From Paramarasmius palmivorus (Eukaryota; Basidiomycota; Agaricomycetes; Agaricales; Marasmiaceae): a stretch of DNA of 64,000 nucleotides. Below the pieces are notes generated by a model, which saw nothing but the letters and a program-made list of their open reading frames with translations, searched no databases and was not told where the DNA came from. Position 1 is the first letter of the stretch, and each line of letters starts with the position of its first letter. Location of the stretch: contig JAYKXP010000159.1 of assembly GCA_037176845.1 (NCBI GenBank), positions 1 through 64,000 on the forward strand, written 5' to 3'. This document shows, piece after piece, positions 9,383-21,186 of this stretch. Both the position numbers and the translations under genes were made by a program.

Positions 9383-12300
9383 ATGTATTCCCCTCATTCT
9401 CCCGAGTCAAAGCCGCCGGTCATATCTGCCTCTGAATCAGAGGATGAACAACGAGCACCTATCATCGAAACCAGCGACACGGAGCTCCAATGGCTCCGCA
9501 GTCCAACCAAGAGCATCAAACGCCGATTTAAAGGCCGTCGACTAACAACTCGCGACACAAAGAGAGTGAGAACCACAACACATGGAGGTAGTGTTGGTGG
9601 ACAGTCCACTACTCAGCCTGAACTGAATGTGCCAGAAGGGCGCGAGGAAGATCTTGGCCATGGAGTCGACTCAATTCGTCATCGACACGACAGTAATGGC
9701 GATAATATGGATGGGTGCTTCGACATAGCTGAAGAACTCTCGGCGAATGAAGAGAGCTTCGAAAGTTTCGTTCGGATGATAGATGCTGGCTGTCTCGTCT
9801 ATGAGCGGGTTGGACGATACACGTACGTGGTGCAAGGGTGGGATGGCAAAAAACGCGAAAGCGAGGTGCGTTAAACCCATCGGCAGGATCAGGTTTCTGA
9901 AGCAGTGCATTATAGGAGTATTGGTATCACCTAGAAGCATGGCTAGTGGGAGATAGCTTGCAATTGACTTGCCTCTGCCCAGATGGTAAGAAGGCAAAGC
10001 CATGCATACACCAGGACTTCTATGTAGAATTCCGTGAAACTCATTTCAAGCCCCGGGAACACCTATGGTATCGAGGTGAGTGAATGAATCCTACGCAATC
10101 AGCAGTTGACTGACCTCTGCTTGAGATGGTGCAGTAGTGATGTTCTGGCATGAATCTGTAGGATGGGATGACAATCGCGCGCTGGTCCGTTTTTCAGTCG
10201 AGGGACTATCCGGTGGTTTGGCGGCTCGTGCGGTAGTCAGCTATGAGGGTCTGGGCAATGGTTGGGGAAAGTGGAAGTGCAGCAAAGATCGCAAGGATTG
10301 TATTCACATTTTTCGCGCCAAAAAGTTTCTTGGAGAGGTGATTGGTAGCAACTTGACGGGCAATTGTGGTGATGTGCCGAACAATGAGGTCGATGCTGAG
10401 GGCCCTAAATCCATGGGTGCGTCAGAATAACAAAAACTCAGCGTCAGAACTGGAATAGACTGACCATGGTATCCAGAAAATGATGCCGTGGAAGAGAGCG
10501 CAATATCGCACCTTCCTATATTACCGCCACCATGGGCCGTATTGCCCAGCGATTGCGCTCTCTACAAGCGACCAGATCCAGGACGTGATTTGCCTACAAC
10601 CTTCAACCTAACGCCGGAAAGATCAGGTTCAGCTTGCTCCCATCGCGCTCCCTATGATCCAATTCAGCCTGTGATTGTGTGGGAATGTACAATTTTTACC
10701 TTGACCGAACGAAAGGTTGCTCGAATTGAACTACAGCCATGTCCCATCTGCCCTAAACGACATCACTGTTACATAGGGCCGGAGACTCGAGATCTGGGAG
10801 TCTTCAATTACAACAACGGGATGCTCTTTACACACGAGCTTATGGATGAATACACCAGTCGGATGGCCAGTAGCGAAACACCTTTTGCTGCTTTTGTCCA
10901 GTCGATTAGTCGGGTATACGTCGGGCGAGGGTCGACATTCATTGGAGACGATCTTTTTCGCGGGGCTTGGTTCGCCTATGTCAGTTTGCAGCTGTTGGAA
11001 AGGGACATGACCTGTCCCAAATGCGGTGATATGCCCGAAACGGTGATCTGGGATGGTGTGACATTGGCATTTAGCAAAAAGCACTTGCAGAATTCATTGA
11101 AACCACCTACCATCATTGAGCCGGAAGCTGTGACTCGCTCGCGACGATATCCCGGCGGTACTCTTTGGTTCCAGCTTTCGAAGGAGGATCAACCTTTCCG
11201 GAAGTCATTCCTTGCATGGCTGAATGGAGGAAAGACCAGGTCTCAGGCGGGGTTGGTGGATGCCGAAGAGTATGCAGAGGCAGTCCAGGAGAACGATGGT
11301 GAGAGAAATGATCCCAGTAGCGACAGACAAAACAAAGCAGAAGATGACCTAAAGAAGATTGTCGAGAGGCTGGAGAACCTGGTGCCTCCTATGGCAAAGC
11401 TGCTTCTTCGTGTTTTTGGCCCGAACAGCCAGGTGGATAGACAGCTGCTTAAAAGGTACATTGTTCTGTTCCAGCAGGTAAGTGTTGGGCTATGGAGTAG
11501 AGTCATAACGCTCATACCTAACAGCTTGCCGCCGACGAATCTTTGATGCAAATGGTGAACGAGAACTCCCTCCAAAAGCTGGGAATGTTCGTGAAAGCAC
11601 CGTCGTTGCAAGCTGCCACTACACTTGTTGACATACCCGCCTTGCTACTGGTTATCGAAGGGGAGTTTCATACACATCGGAGAATACCATTGGAACTGTA
11701 TGAGCTTTGCGTTTGGATGTATGGTCGAGGGTGCCAGGTCTTAGATCACCTGAAGCGTGGCTCTCTTGATCCACTGCCCGAAGACCATAGAGATAGTAAT
11801 GATGACTGGAAAAAGGTGCGTTGTAACGACTAGATGGTGACAATCGCTAACATCACCGATAGACGGGATGTTGTTACAGTCTTCCACAAATTCGACAGCG
11901 GCCAAATTACCCATATTTGACGGGTGATGGGAAGCCAGATAAGGACAATGGGAGAGGTGATAAGTGCTCCAAGTACTATTCGACATATGGGCAACGAAGG
12001 ATGACCGGAGGTATTATGTGTGCCTGGTGCACGCATAGCATCTGCTATGGTTTCCATTGCATCCCGAATGGCGAAGGCAGGAACGATGTATTTTCGGCTA
12101 TGCTCACGCGGTGGCCCACAGCACCAAAGCGAGTCATTTACGACTTTGCGTGCGCTCTTGGCCCATATTGCATGACGCGAGAGCCCGAATTCTTCTCCAG
12201 AACCCAATTTCTGATCGACGGTTTCCATGCTAAAGGCCACACAAAATGCTCGACGGCATCCTTCCTGTCGACCTATACAGAGACGAATGCAACCCTTTCC

Positions 12301-12462
12301 CAGGTGAACTCTAGTGCGGCTGAGTGCGGAAACAGTGGGATTGGTCGAATTCGGAAAGCGGTGAGCTACATGAGACAGAATCGAGCCATCCTCTACACAA
12401 AGGTATTTGTGTCCATATGGAATCGTCTGCGAATTCGGAGCAGTTTATTTAGTACACTGTAG
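9383..12462 (+). CDS. KDZ (Kyakuja-Dileera-Zisupton) family transposase-like protein with SWIM zinc finger
   Basis: I could splice a continuous protein of about 930 residues. Exon 1 is 9383-9865 and exon 2 is 9916-10075, with later introns near 10.42-10.48, 11.48-11.52 and 11.82-11.86 kb. Residues about 180-193 form a SWIM finger: C-L-C, eight residues, C-I-H. Further Cys/His clusters follow: CPICPKRHHCYIGPETRDLG and CPKCGDMPETVIWDG followed by LAFSKKHL. These match the style of the cysteine clusters associated with KDZ transposases. The C-terminal part has the hallmark blocks MTGGIMCAWCTHSICYGFH, VIYDFACAL, REPEFFSRTQFLIDGFHAKG, HTKCSTA and NSSAAECGNSGIGRIRKAV. It ends with a normal stop and no frameshift, so it looks intact. 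I cannot verify the catalytic acidic residues from memory. Function in fungi is inferred as DNA transposition or a domesticated derivative. Confidence 0.82.
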
Positions 12463-13139
12463 GGATTATATCGCAGCTATTAACTTGGACTCACTATTTG
12501 CTGAATATCCCAAGAAAATCACTCGAGCACAGTATCCTAATACGACAGAAATTGACAATGATAACTAGACGAGCTGGTTTGCTGATACCATGGTCCGAGT
12601 TTTCGAAGTTGGCGTTCTCGAATATTGCGGTCTGCTCGCAGATTGCCTCCGAGTATCGATAAACTTGCTGAAAATAAGTTCCCAGACCACTGCATTCATG
12701 GTACAATGTTTGAGGACTTGAAATGGGTTATTAAGCACATACAACTCACACATTTTTAACCATAATCCCACAACTACTGTTCTCTCTCTTGGGACCGGTA
12801 CAGCCAGTAATCGTAGAGCTGTGAATCATGATACTGGTCAGCTTGAGAAGCTTGTTAGAGTATGACAATACCCACAAAAAAACTGCACACCATCTCAGTA
12901 TAGTGACAGGGGATGGATATCCGTGATTCCATGGTATTCCGATACGAAGCAAACCCTGTCACGCTGTAGTAACGTTTGTGACGTATGTGGCAAGAAACGC
13001 CCGGGCGCTTATCTTGGATTTGAATGAAATGCTTATACAGAATCATATCCAACTAACTAATCATCTTGTATTGACCCTTCTCCAAACCAGATAATTATTT
13101 GAGCAGTACTCATCCCAGTGAAGTCCAGCTAGTCCGACA
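12463..13139. other. Downstream region of KDZ gene with two outlying palindromes
   Basis: No convincing gene. Two perfect GTAT-N4-ATAC units occur at 12860-12871 and 12934-12945, 74 bp apart. They have the same design as the array beyond the MYND gene, which suggests that the palindrome field starts here and brackets that gene. Confidence 0.5.
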
Positions 13140-13926
13140 CTACCACCCACAGAACGCAAGGTCAGATTCTGGGTACTCCGAAAAAACAGCGTTTTGAAGC
13201 GTCTCAAGCTTTCGTACTTCAACGCAGACGATGAATTCGCCCTGATAGTTGCCAGCATTGTCTCTAACAGAGACCGTGATTATAAGCCCAGTACATTGGG
13301 GTCCCAACTTGGACTCAGTCTCGTTAATGAGTTGGTGCATGACAGGTTTAGAAAAATGATGGTCTGTCATACGAATGCGATATCCTGTGCCTGCAGTGTA
13401 ATCAACGTCGCGTGCAAGGGGTTGTTTGGACTTGTCAAGGGATGCACTCCTCTTCTCTCGCAAATGGATTGCCCAGAGACATTGACAGGCCATGTCGCGG
13501 AACCTCTGGGCAAAGGCCTGGCTAGTTTCGTTTTTGATATCCGGATCGCAATCCAAATGACGGAAATATCCATGTATAGCGGCAACCGCAAGCTCAACAC
13601 GATAAACATGTGCGAAGAGCCAGGCGGCTTGAAGCAAGCGGTCCCGACGCGATGCAAGGAGATGGTCGGGAAGAGGATGTAAGGTACGACAGACAGATGA
13701 ATGAGCAGGCCAGTCTTCATCTTGACACGCATTGCTCTGTCCCTCGCTATAGTGAGTCCTTTCATTTTCTTTAACAAAGGGGCAGACTTACACAATACCT
13801 CGTAGCGTGGCAGAGAGCACACCGAATCCTCCGTCCTTTCATGGTAACGCCACAGGCAGCGCACGGATCCGAGTCATACTGTAGGTGGATAGTCCGATGA
13901 GGAGCAATGAGGGCAATAGGCGGCAT
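13140..13926 (-). CDS. MYND-type zinc finger protein
   Basis: Two exons. Exon 1 starts MPPIALIAPHRTIHLQYDS and contains C-A-A-C-G followed by CALCHATRYC. The intron (GTAAGTCTGCCC..GGGACAG, about 13.73-13.79 kb) joins to SNACQDEDWPAHSSVC. Together these give the MYND arrangement CxxC..CxxC..YCxxxCQxxxWxxHxxxC near the N terminus, where MYND fingers mediate protein-protein contacts. The remaining roughly 180 residues (AQRFRDMACQCLWAIHLRE, TECVEV-type strands) show no second domain I can name. Total length is about 245 residues, as in many small MYND proteins of Agaricomycetes. The gene sits between the KDZ gene and the palindrome array, with palindromes on both sides. Confidence 0.7.
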
Positions 13927-14002
13927 GATGGTAATGAAAGGAGCAAAGTTATAGGATGACCACGTTGACAGTTATTGTGCCATCCTAGAAAGACATCGAT
14001 GA

Positions 14003-16423
14003 GTATCTGGCTACTAGACCCCGTCAAAACACCTTGTGGGTATCACGCTACCACGATGGATGCGAGTTAAGATAGCCTCAGTATGTACATTCTCAGCGCG
14101 ACCTAGATTCATAAATCATAGCGCTGGCCGAGAAACTTACTCTACAAGTGTTGTCTACGAGGCCATCATAGCATAAAATGAATTGACAGTCGACTGACTA
14201 GATGCTGAATGGAATCGTGGTGGATTTGCAGGAATTAGTGAATGCCGCACTCGGACGCTCATGGGTACCTAGATACCGGTGATGTTGACGCATATCGGGG
14301 TATCATGCTACCATACTATACAGTGAATCATCAGGCTGAGTATTGTGGTACAACTATACGGCGAGTGACTTGACCGCTTCTTTCCTAGCACTGGAATTCA
14401 TATGACTTCTGACACCGCAAAGGGAAGGCTTCCTGGCAAATAACAAAAGGTTTGTCAGGGCTAGATGACCCAGACGACGATGGTGGTCTACGTACCTCAG
14501 TATAGCGATACTTTGATTTGGTGATGGAAAGTAGCATAGGACGCTGATACCGATATTCCCTTTGGGTATGCCACCACTGTGGTCGAAAGATTTCAGTCTC
14601 TGGGTACCTGAATACCCTACGAGCGATCTCACGGAGTGTCGGTATCCTCAGTGGGGTAACATCGACAGAGCATCTGTGTCCCTACGTCAAGATCCACGAG
14701 TTAAATTCCCGAAAATAGATATCTCGAGGTCGGCGAGACGAAACATACTGTAGATCCTGATGAACATTGAGATCATGAAACACGACCGGGGGAGACGTTA
14801 ACATACCGTGGCAATGTGACGTGCTGACTCTGATGGAGACTATACAATGTATCCTGATACCCACCTAGGTTCCGTGCCATTTGAGCATGACGATACTGTC
14901 GACACTAGACACCGAATCAAAATGATATCTCAGTATTCGATTACGCGCACGAACGTTCCACATACCTCAGTTTGGGTATTCTGTCATATGCCCCCTCCAT
15001 AGAATTGTTGCGAGTATCCAATTACTGTGAAGACACTTGGGTGCCTCAAAGGGTACCCAACCACCACCATGAGTACACTCTTCATAAGGTAGACAGATTC
15101 TCACTTCGCTATATTGAAAGGCCTCAGACCACTACTCGCGTCTTCAATATTCATCTTCTGTGGGCTGGTGTTCCTCCGAGTATGCTGAAGCAGGGGTCGA
15201 GCGTATTTGATCATTAACGAGAGTTGTTATACCGACGGTATACCGCTAGCTTGTAGGAGACACCTCGGACTTTGTTTTGAGTATCCCTGCAACGGATCGT
15301 GCGCACAAAAGGTTTCCGAGTATTTACTTGCGTAGACGAGTCCCAAACAGGTCTGGGTATTGGGAATCTGTCATGCGCCTCCCTGATAGGAATATTGCAA
15401 CGGTATCCGAGTACCGTCACACTAATTGGCGCTCCAAAGGGGTAGATAGCCACTGCGAGAGATAGACGATGCATAGAAACACCCTATATTCGAAGGATTG
15501 ATATCAGTATTGCGTCAAAACAACACAGAAAGGGCCAAGTACCACAGTCTATGATGCTTGAGCGTGCAAGAGCGTGGGTGGAGACATTCTACAGGCTATT
15601 TTCCGGCCGTCTATGCTTCTAAGGGTGGCAGTACCAGCGCTATTTTCAGGAAAGTCAGGGTATCTTGATCCCCTCCTGGTGACTGGAGCAGTAAGCCGAG
15701 TATTCTGCTACTGGATCTGGGTTCGGTTTCGAGAGTATGTCGATACCAGTCACCGTGTCTCGGAAACGTCTGAGTGTTCCAATACCTCCCCTTGGATCGT
15801 CGGCTGTGATCTATGAAGGGTATCATGCTACGCTGAGCATGCTCCCCAATACATATCATAGAAGGGAGTATTTTGGGTGTAACGGTTTTTAATGGAAGGT
15901 AGTCATAATTTTGTCATGAAGTCGTGAGGTCCGTCTATGGAAACAATGATTCGACGGCAAGGTCAGAATGCATTTCGTTCTGCTGGGGATAGGATACACA
16001 CCTCGATACCCTGATATTCTCCCGATAGAATATGTTCTGACTGGCCCCAGTAGCGGTATTCCGATACTACCAACATATGCACGTTAGCGAGCTGGTGATC
16101 AGATACCGAGCAGTGTAGAGAGACCTTGGTATGTCAGAGTATTCAAGTACTCCCTTTGCACAGAAGAATTTACGGACCTTCAGGTATTCTAATACACACT
16201 CCCTTTCTTGGAGCGAATCTATGCATGCAGTATTGTGATACTGATTAACCTGGGCCTTACAAGCCTCCAGCTGAGTATCATGATACTTGCACTAATCGGT
16301 TACCCTGCGTGACGGGCGAGTATCAGAATACTGGCTAGCAACGCTATGAAACTCACCATCCATACCTTCCGGGAATCTGAGCACTGTCAACTAGGCCCAA
16401 AATGCTTCCGAGTGTGAAGATAC
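14003..16423. repeat. Phased array of GTAT-N4-ATAC palindromes
   Basis: A gene-free stretch dense in 12-bp dyads GTAT-N4-ATAC. Perfect units start at 14500, 14849, 15735, 16056, 16184, 16230, 16275 and 16320. One-mismatch units start at 14003, 14040, 14265, 14300, 14340, 14604, 14933, 15014, 15403, 15700, 15774, 15820, 16139 and 16412, and a weaker one at 15660. Many extend outward as (G)AGTAT..ATACT(C). The last five main units are 45, 46, 45 and 45 bp apart, other neighbours 35-46 bp apart, and half-sites fill several gaps. The DNA between units is not obviously repeated. By chance one expects about one perfect unit per 65 kb. Possible identities are a transposon subterminal repeat region, a regulator-binding array or a degraded satellite. 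Confidence 0.8.
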
Positions 16424-17078
16424 GCTGGGATTGAATGGGAGAATAAAAGTCGCTCGCAAATTATTTGCATTATACAATTTCTAGGGTTCTTTTCTGACCA
16501 CGTGGGAGCTTGGCGATTATGCTCGCTTTCTCACGAGGCCTGGCTCGACGTTCGCTTATTCCCTGACCGCATGTTTATTCGCGCATCAAGAGTGACGGTT
16601 ATCCGGTTTTTCCCTTCCTCAAACAACGAACATCCAAGTTTTCATCTTTTCTTGGATGACAGGCTCTGACAGACCGCCTCTCTTACCTTGGGCACAACTC
16701 GATAGCTTCCTCTACTCAAGATGGTCTTCCATGGCAGAACGGCTTGAACCTCTGTTAATTTCCGGATGAAATGGTGTATTCGCTACTTGGGATGTCGCGA
16801 ACTTTAAAGTGCTACCAAATAAGTACTAGTGCTTAAATAGTTCACGGCTTTCCCGCGTATGACAAAACGGGCATATGGAACTTCAAAAATCGGACGCTGT
16901 GCATCAGGATCCCGTTCTGGGGCTCATGCGGCAGTCTTCCTTCTCCGCAGAGGCCTACTTGGAGATAGCATTCAGTGGGCGACCGTTTCCAATACATAGT
17001 CATCAGACTTTTTATGGTCTGGCCGACACTTTACGCGAACGGTGAAATGGATTTAAGCAGTTGTGAACGGCGGGTTGG
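16424..17078. promoter_or_regulatory. Upstream region of the first P450 gene
   Basis: About 650 bp between the last palindrome and the P450 start. It contains the presumed promoter. I saw no clear TATA box or repeat. The palindrome array stops abruptly before this region. Confidence 0.35.
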
Positions 17079-19594
17079 ATGTGCATGATGATCAGCTACA
17101 TGACCACAGCACTCTCTGAACTGCGCTATCGGTCCATCGTCGAGGCTATGTGGAACGACTTCAGACATTCGTTCTCTGTCACTCGGGAGGCCAATCGCGT
17201 TCCGTTTGTTGGGATCAGTTTGGCCTTGCTCATTGCTACCTATTTTGTTAAGGTCCTTCACCAACGCACCAGAGGAAAGCTCCCCCCCGGTCCCAAGGGT
17301 CTCCCTCTTCTTGGAAATCTATTACAGCTGAGCTTTGATGCTTGGTTACCATTTACTGAATGGAAGCACAAATACGGTATGGTAATCTTTCTGGTTATTG
17401 AGCGACATTGACATTTTGTCTTGCAAAGGTCCGCTGGTCTACATCACCGCTGGAAACCAAGGTATCCTAGTTTTGGGCTCGCACAAAGTTGCATCGGATC
17501 TTTTAGATAAGAAAGCGCACATTTACAATGACCGGCCTCGCTTCATTGGTCAATTTATGTTCCAAGCCTTTTAAAGTAATTGAACTGACGGTTACACAGT
17601 TGCATCTGAATATTTGACGGGAGGGATGTTTCTGGGCCTCCTGCAGCATAACGATTTGTAAGAATTAGGAGTATTTTCTAACCAGACTATCACGAACTCT
17701 TTGCATAGGTGGAAGCGTTTGCGACGCGCCGGGAATGAGGTGTTGAACAAAACAATGGCGCCTTCCTTTTACCCTGTGCAAGAGCAGGAAGCTATCCGCC
17801 TCACTTTCAACATGTTACAATCTTCGCAGCCCCAACGGTGGGATAAAGAACTCCAAAGGCAAGTCAAGTTTCTACTCAAGTGGGCTTGTTCAAAGAGCTC
17901 TTTTCCAGGGCTGCCTCGTCGCTCGTTTTATCAGTCATATATGATCTTCCAACTCTCCGCTCTTCCGACGACCCTGCTATTGGCCGCATCAACCAATTCG
18001 TCTCGCGGTTGACACAGGCAATCTACCCCGGAGCGCATTTCGTCGAACTCTTCACCTGGATGCGCTACTTTCCCAGCGCAATCTCCAAATGGAAGAGAGA
18101 GGCTATGACCTGGTATCAGCGTGACACTGAATTGTTTGTAAAACTCTACAAGGACGTCGAGGATCGCATGGTAAGGCGCACGTAATAGTGCCGAGAGGTT
18201 ATTTTGAATTGTTGCACTCCCAGACACAAGGCGACACGCGTGCAAGTTTTACTAGCACGATCATTCATGATCAAGAACGCTACGGACTATCGCCGATAGA
18301 GGGGGCTTGGCTCTCTGCAAACATGTAGTATGTGTTGAGATTCCAGTCTTCTATCGTTTACCTAACAGGGTTCCTAGCGCCGGCGGAGCAGAGACTGTAC
18401 GTTGAAATACCCGCTCCTGATAATAACAGTACATATTGTCATATCTTTTCAGTCTGCCGCGGCAGTTGATTGGTTCATGCTCGCTATGATCGCTTTTCCG
18501 AAGGTACAGGAGAAATGCCATCAAGAACTCGATGCTGTTATTGGGCGCTCCCGAATGCCAGGATTCGCTGACCAGGAGAACTTGCCATATATCCGTGCTA
18601 CCGTTCGCGAAGTCATGAGGTGGAGGACCGTTACTCCAATCGGTGAGTCTTGGACGTAAAATGTCGCGGAGAGCTTACAGGGACGGTCTCAGGTACCCCA
18701 CACCGAGCGATGGAGGTATGTGTCTCCACGCCACCAGATATTCATCGCATTCAACTTTTTACAGGACGATTGGTATGAAGGGTATTTCATCCCAAAAGGA
18801 ACCATCGTTATCGCAAATATCTGGTACATTAACTACGGTATTGCGGGAGAAGTCACTGACGCTTTTCTAATGATCACAGGGCCATGAATAAAGACAAAGA
18901 GATCTATGTAAGGATCACCTCTGAGTCACCGAATACCAAGGCGCTAACTTTATTATCAGGGTCCTGATGCAGATGAATTTAACCCAGGAAGACACCTAGG
19001 CCCAGATGGCAAGTTGGCGCTCTCACCACCGGACACCAAGCGTACGTGTTCACTATTTTGTATATCCATAATCAAGGCGATAACAATGTATCCGCAGAGG
19101 GTATGTTTTCTGACGAAGTTCATCGAATACCTGGAACTAAATTATCCTCTTCGTTTGCAAGGCAACGTGTCCTTTGTAAGTCAGTCAACCTCATTATCTG
19201 GGTTATACTCACCTTGCGGTATGGTACAGGGATATGGCGGAAGGTGAGCGGTTGTGTCTGTTCGAAGATACATCTACTACATTTATGATATTTCCAGGGT
19301 TTGCCCAGGAAGGCACGTCGCTAATGCTTCTTTGTTCATCAATATAGCTTGTCTTTTGTGGGCAGCGAACATCGACGCAGAGAAGGACTCTAATGGGCAA
19401 CCGATCACGCCGAGCCTGTCTGACACCAGCACTGTAAACGATGGAATCGTGGTGTGAGTACATTTTACAGTTTTGGCCACTCTACATTCTGACTAGAAGT
19501 CAGCCGGCCTCTCCCATTCAAATGCTTTGTTACGTCTCGATTCCCAGAGGCCGTGGAGGTAATCGCTCATACGAAGGAAATTCTGGGGATGTAA
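17079..19594 (+). CDS. Cytochrome P450 monooxygenase (terpenoid cluster, first P450)
   Basis: A heme-thiolate monooxygenase anchored to the ER, predicted to oxidise the cluster's terpene. An N-terminal hydrophobic segment (VGISLALLIATYFV) precedes the Pro-rich hinge LPPGPKGLPLLGN. I-helix GGAETS, K-helix EVMR and heme loop FGYGGRVCPGR (FxxGxRxCxG) are all present, as is FNPGRH before the loop. At least ten short introns were read. The one after ELQR (about 17859-17908) has donor AG|GCAAGT, that is, a GC-AG intron, and the join restores AASSLVLSVIYDLP. Near 19.04-19.16 kb the joining is ambiguous: one about 120-nt intron, or two introns around a 3-nt microexon. The style is that of basidiomycete P450s usually labelled O-methylsterigmatocystin-oxidoreductase-like, which says little about the substrate. 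It converges on the terpene synthase, 176 bp away. Confidence 0.9.
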
Positions 19595-19770
19595 TACAAT
19601 GATGAAATGGCAACTGTTCGGCCTGATTCTCTTTATGTATACAAATCTTCATCGCTAAATTGAATATCAAAATTCTTGTCCTGCTTCTGTTGTCTTGTGT
19701 GGCGCTAGACAAAGAAAACGACAATCGTTACCCATGAGAAATGGAGTGCATATACTACATATTTAACATC

Positions 19771-21186
19771 TCAAACAACCATTTCTGTAGCTGCCGGAGC
19801 TTGAGACTGTGGCTCTTTGGGGTAAAAACCACCAAGAATGATAGAGCGGGCATGATAGAAGATGCCTTTGAGTCGTTCGAGGCCGAATATACCGAGGGCG
19901 TTCAGCGGAGTGGGCGCTGTTGGAGTTACTCTCGGTAGTAGAGTGACAATCCTAGACTTCTGTATTTCCAATCCTTTGGGACCAAAATATCTGTGACTCT
20001 GGATACGTCTGTCATTTGCTCGAGTTCGACATCACGAAAGCTCCGGCTGGACATACCTCAAAACACCAGCAATCATTGGCTCGGACCCAATTTCCCAACC
20101 CCTCGACGTAGATAGATACCTCGGAATTAATGGCGGGGTCCTCGAACGTTGGTACTGTCGGCAGAGCTTCAAGAAATTCTCTGGAGAGTTGATCGTGAAG
20201 GGAGGCAACACGATCCAACGCGCCCTGGATATCTATTTGATACAAATTCATCATGACTCTGATGATGTTATGGCTATCGTCTCCCCTAGCTTGCCTAGAA
20301 GCACATTCAACAGCAGTTTAAGGGATTGCAATCGTGACGTACTCAACGTTATACGAGCAAAAATCGTTGCAGAGGATAATCATATCCATGGTGAGCCTGA
20401 TCAGTTTTTGGATGACCGGATCGCTGAGCACCTCATCCGACAGGTGAGTCATGTGCACCTCCAATACAGCGAAGGAAGGCAAAGCGCCAATCGTCTTTCG
20501 CCGGACAGCGAAATACGTATCGATGTCACGGACGTGAGACTTGCTTCTATCGAGTGCTTGTTCGACGCATCCGTCCAAGTAATCACCGAACGCATTGATG
20601 AAACGACGTTGGAAAGAAGGGGTGCCAGTTACCAGGGCATTTTTCCAGAAGCTGTACTCACATGAGTCGCAAACGACGAAAGTTAGGTGGTTTGTGGTAC
20701 GTACGTTCGCGCAATTTCACCACCTACCCATTCGCCTGGAGGTCGAGGTATGTCCGGATTTCTCAATGCGTCCATAACAGTGTTGGCTAAAAGTCGTGCC
20801 TCTTCAGCAGAAGCAACGTCTGTATACTCATCCACTACGAAGAAAAAGTTCATCAAGTCGCACGCAATGCGGTTTCCATCTGCTTGCCAAGTCAGTCATC
20901 CGGTGGTGCCCACTGAATGGCGCTGCTAACCTTTGTTGAGAAGGGGATAGGCTAGAGAAGCCAGAAGTGCTTTAATCATTATGAGTTGTTGTTTTCCATC
21001 GAGCCGCATCTGCTTACCAAAGTCGCAGCGTTCGAACGCACTTTGTGAACGACCCTTGAAAGCACCGAAAGATGCGCACCAAGCGGCCGACTCCATCTTG
21101 CATGTGTCGTAGAATGGGTTTAGGCTGCGAGGCCAAGGCCATTCACGCAGAGTGACGGGGAGAGAATAAGTCGATGTGTGAGACAT
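19771..21186 (-). CDS. Sesquiterpene synthase (class I terpene cyclase)
   Basis: Ionises and cyclises farnesyl diphosphate with Mg2+. The start reads [20 protein letters not shown], typical of Agaricomycete sesquiterpene synthases. After an intron the sequence [14 protein letters not shown] gives the aspartate-rich D(D/E)xxD motif (DEYTD). The NSE motif is NDFCSYNVE, split by an intron (donor GTACGTCACG) and followed by [13 protein letters not shown]. The effector Arg-Tyr pair is in SHRYFGPKG after the final intron. All parts read in frame from start to stop, giving about 350 residues, the normal family length. The [14 protein letters not shown] and LREWPWPR wording is most like the Agaricomycete clade that contains protoilludene synthases, so a 1,11-cyclised (humulyl-derived) product is a reasonable but unproven guess. 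Neighbouring P450s and an oxidoreductase support a biosynthetic cluster. Confidence 0.93.

Noticed and set aside
9866..9915. Premature stop in the KDZ gene just after its first exon
   Set aside because: A GTGCGT..TATAG intron of 50 nt restores EYWYHLEAWLVGDSLQL and the SWIM finger in frame.
14354..15859. Several open frames of 60-90 codons within the palindrome array
   Set aside because: Short, on both strands, no conserved motif, and their amino-acid sequence reflects the repeated GTAT/ATAC motifs.
14003..16423. CRISPR array, suggested by regular short repeats with unique spacers
   Set aside because: The organism is a fungus, the repeat is only a 12-bp dyad with variable centre, spacing varies, and no cas genes are present.
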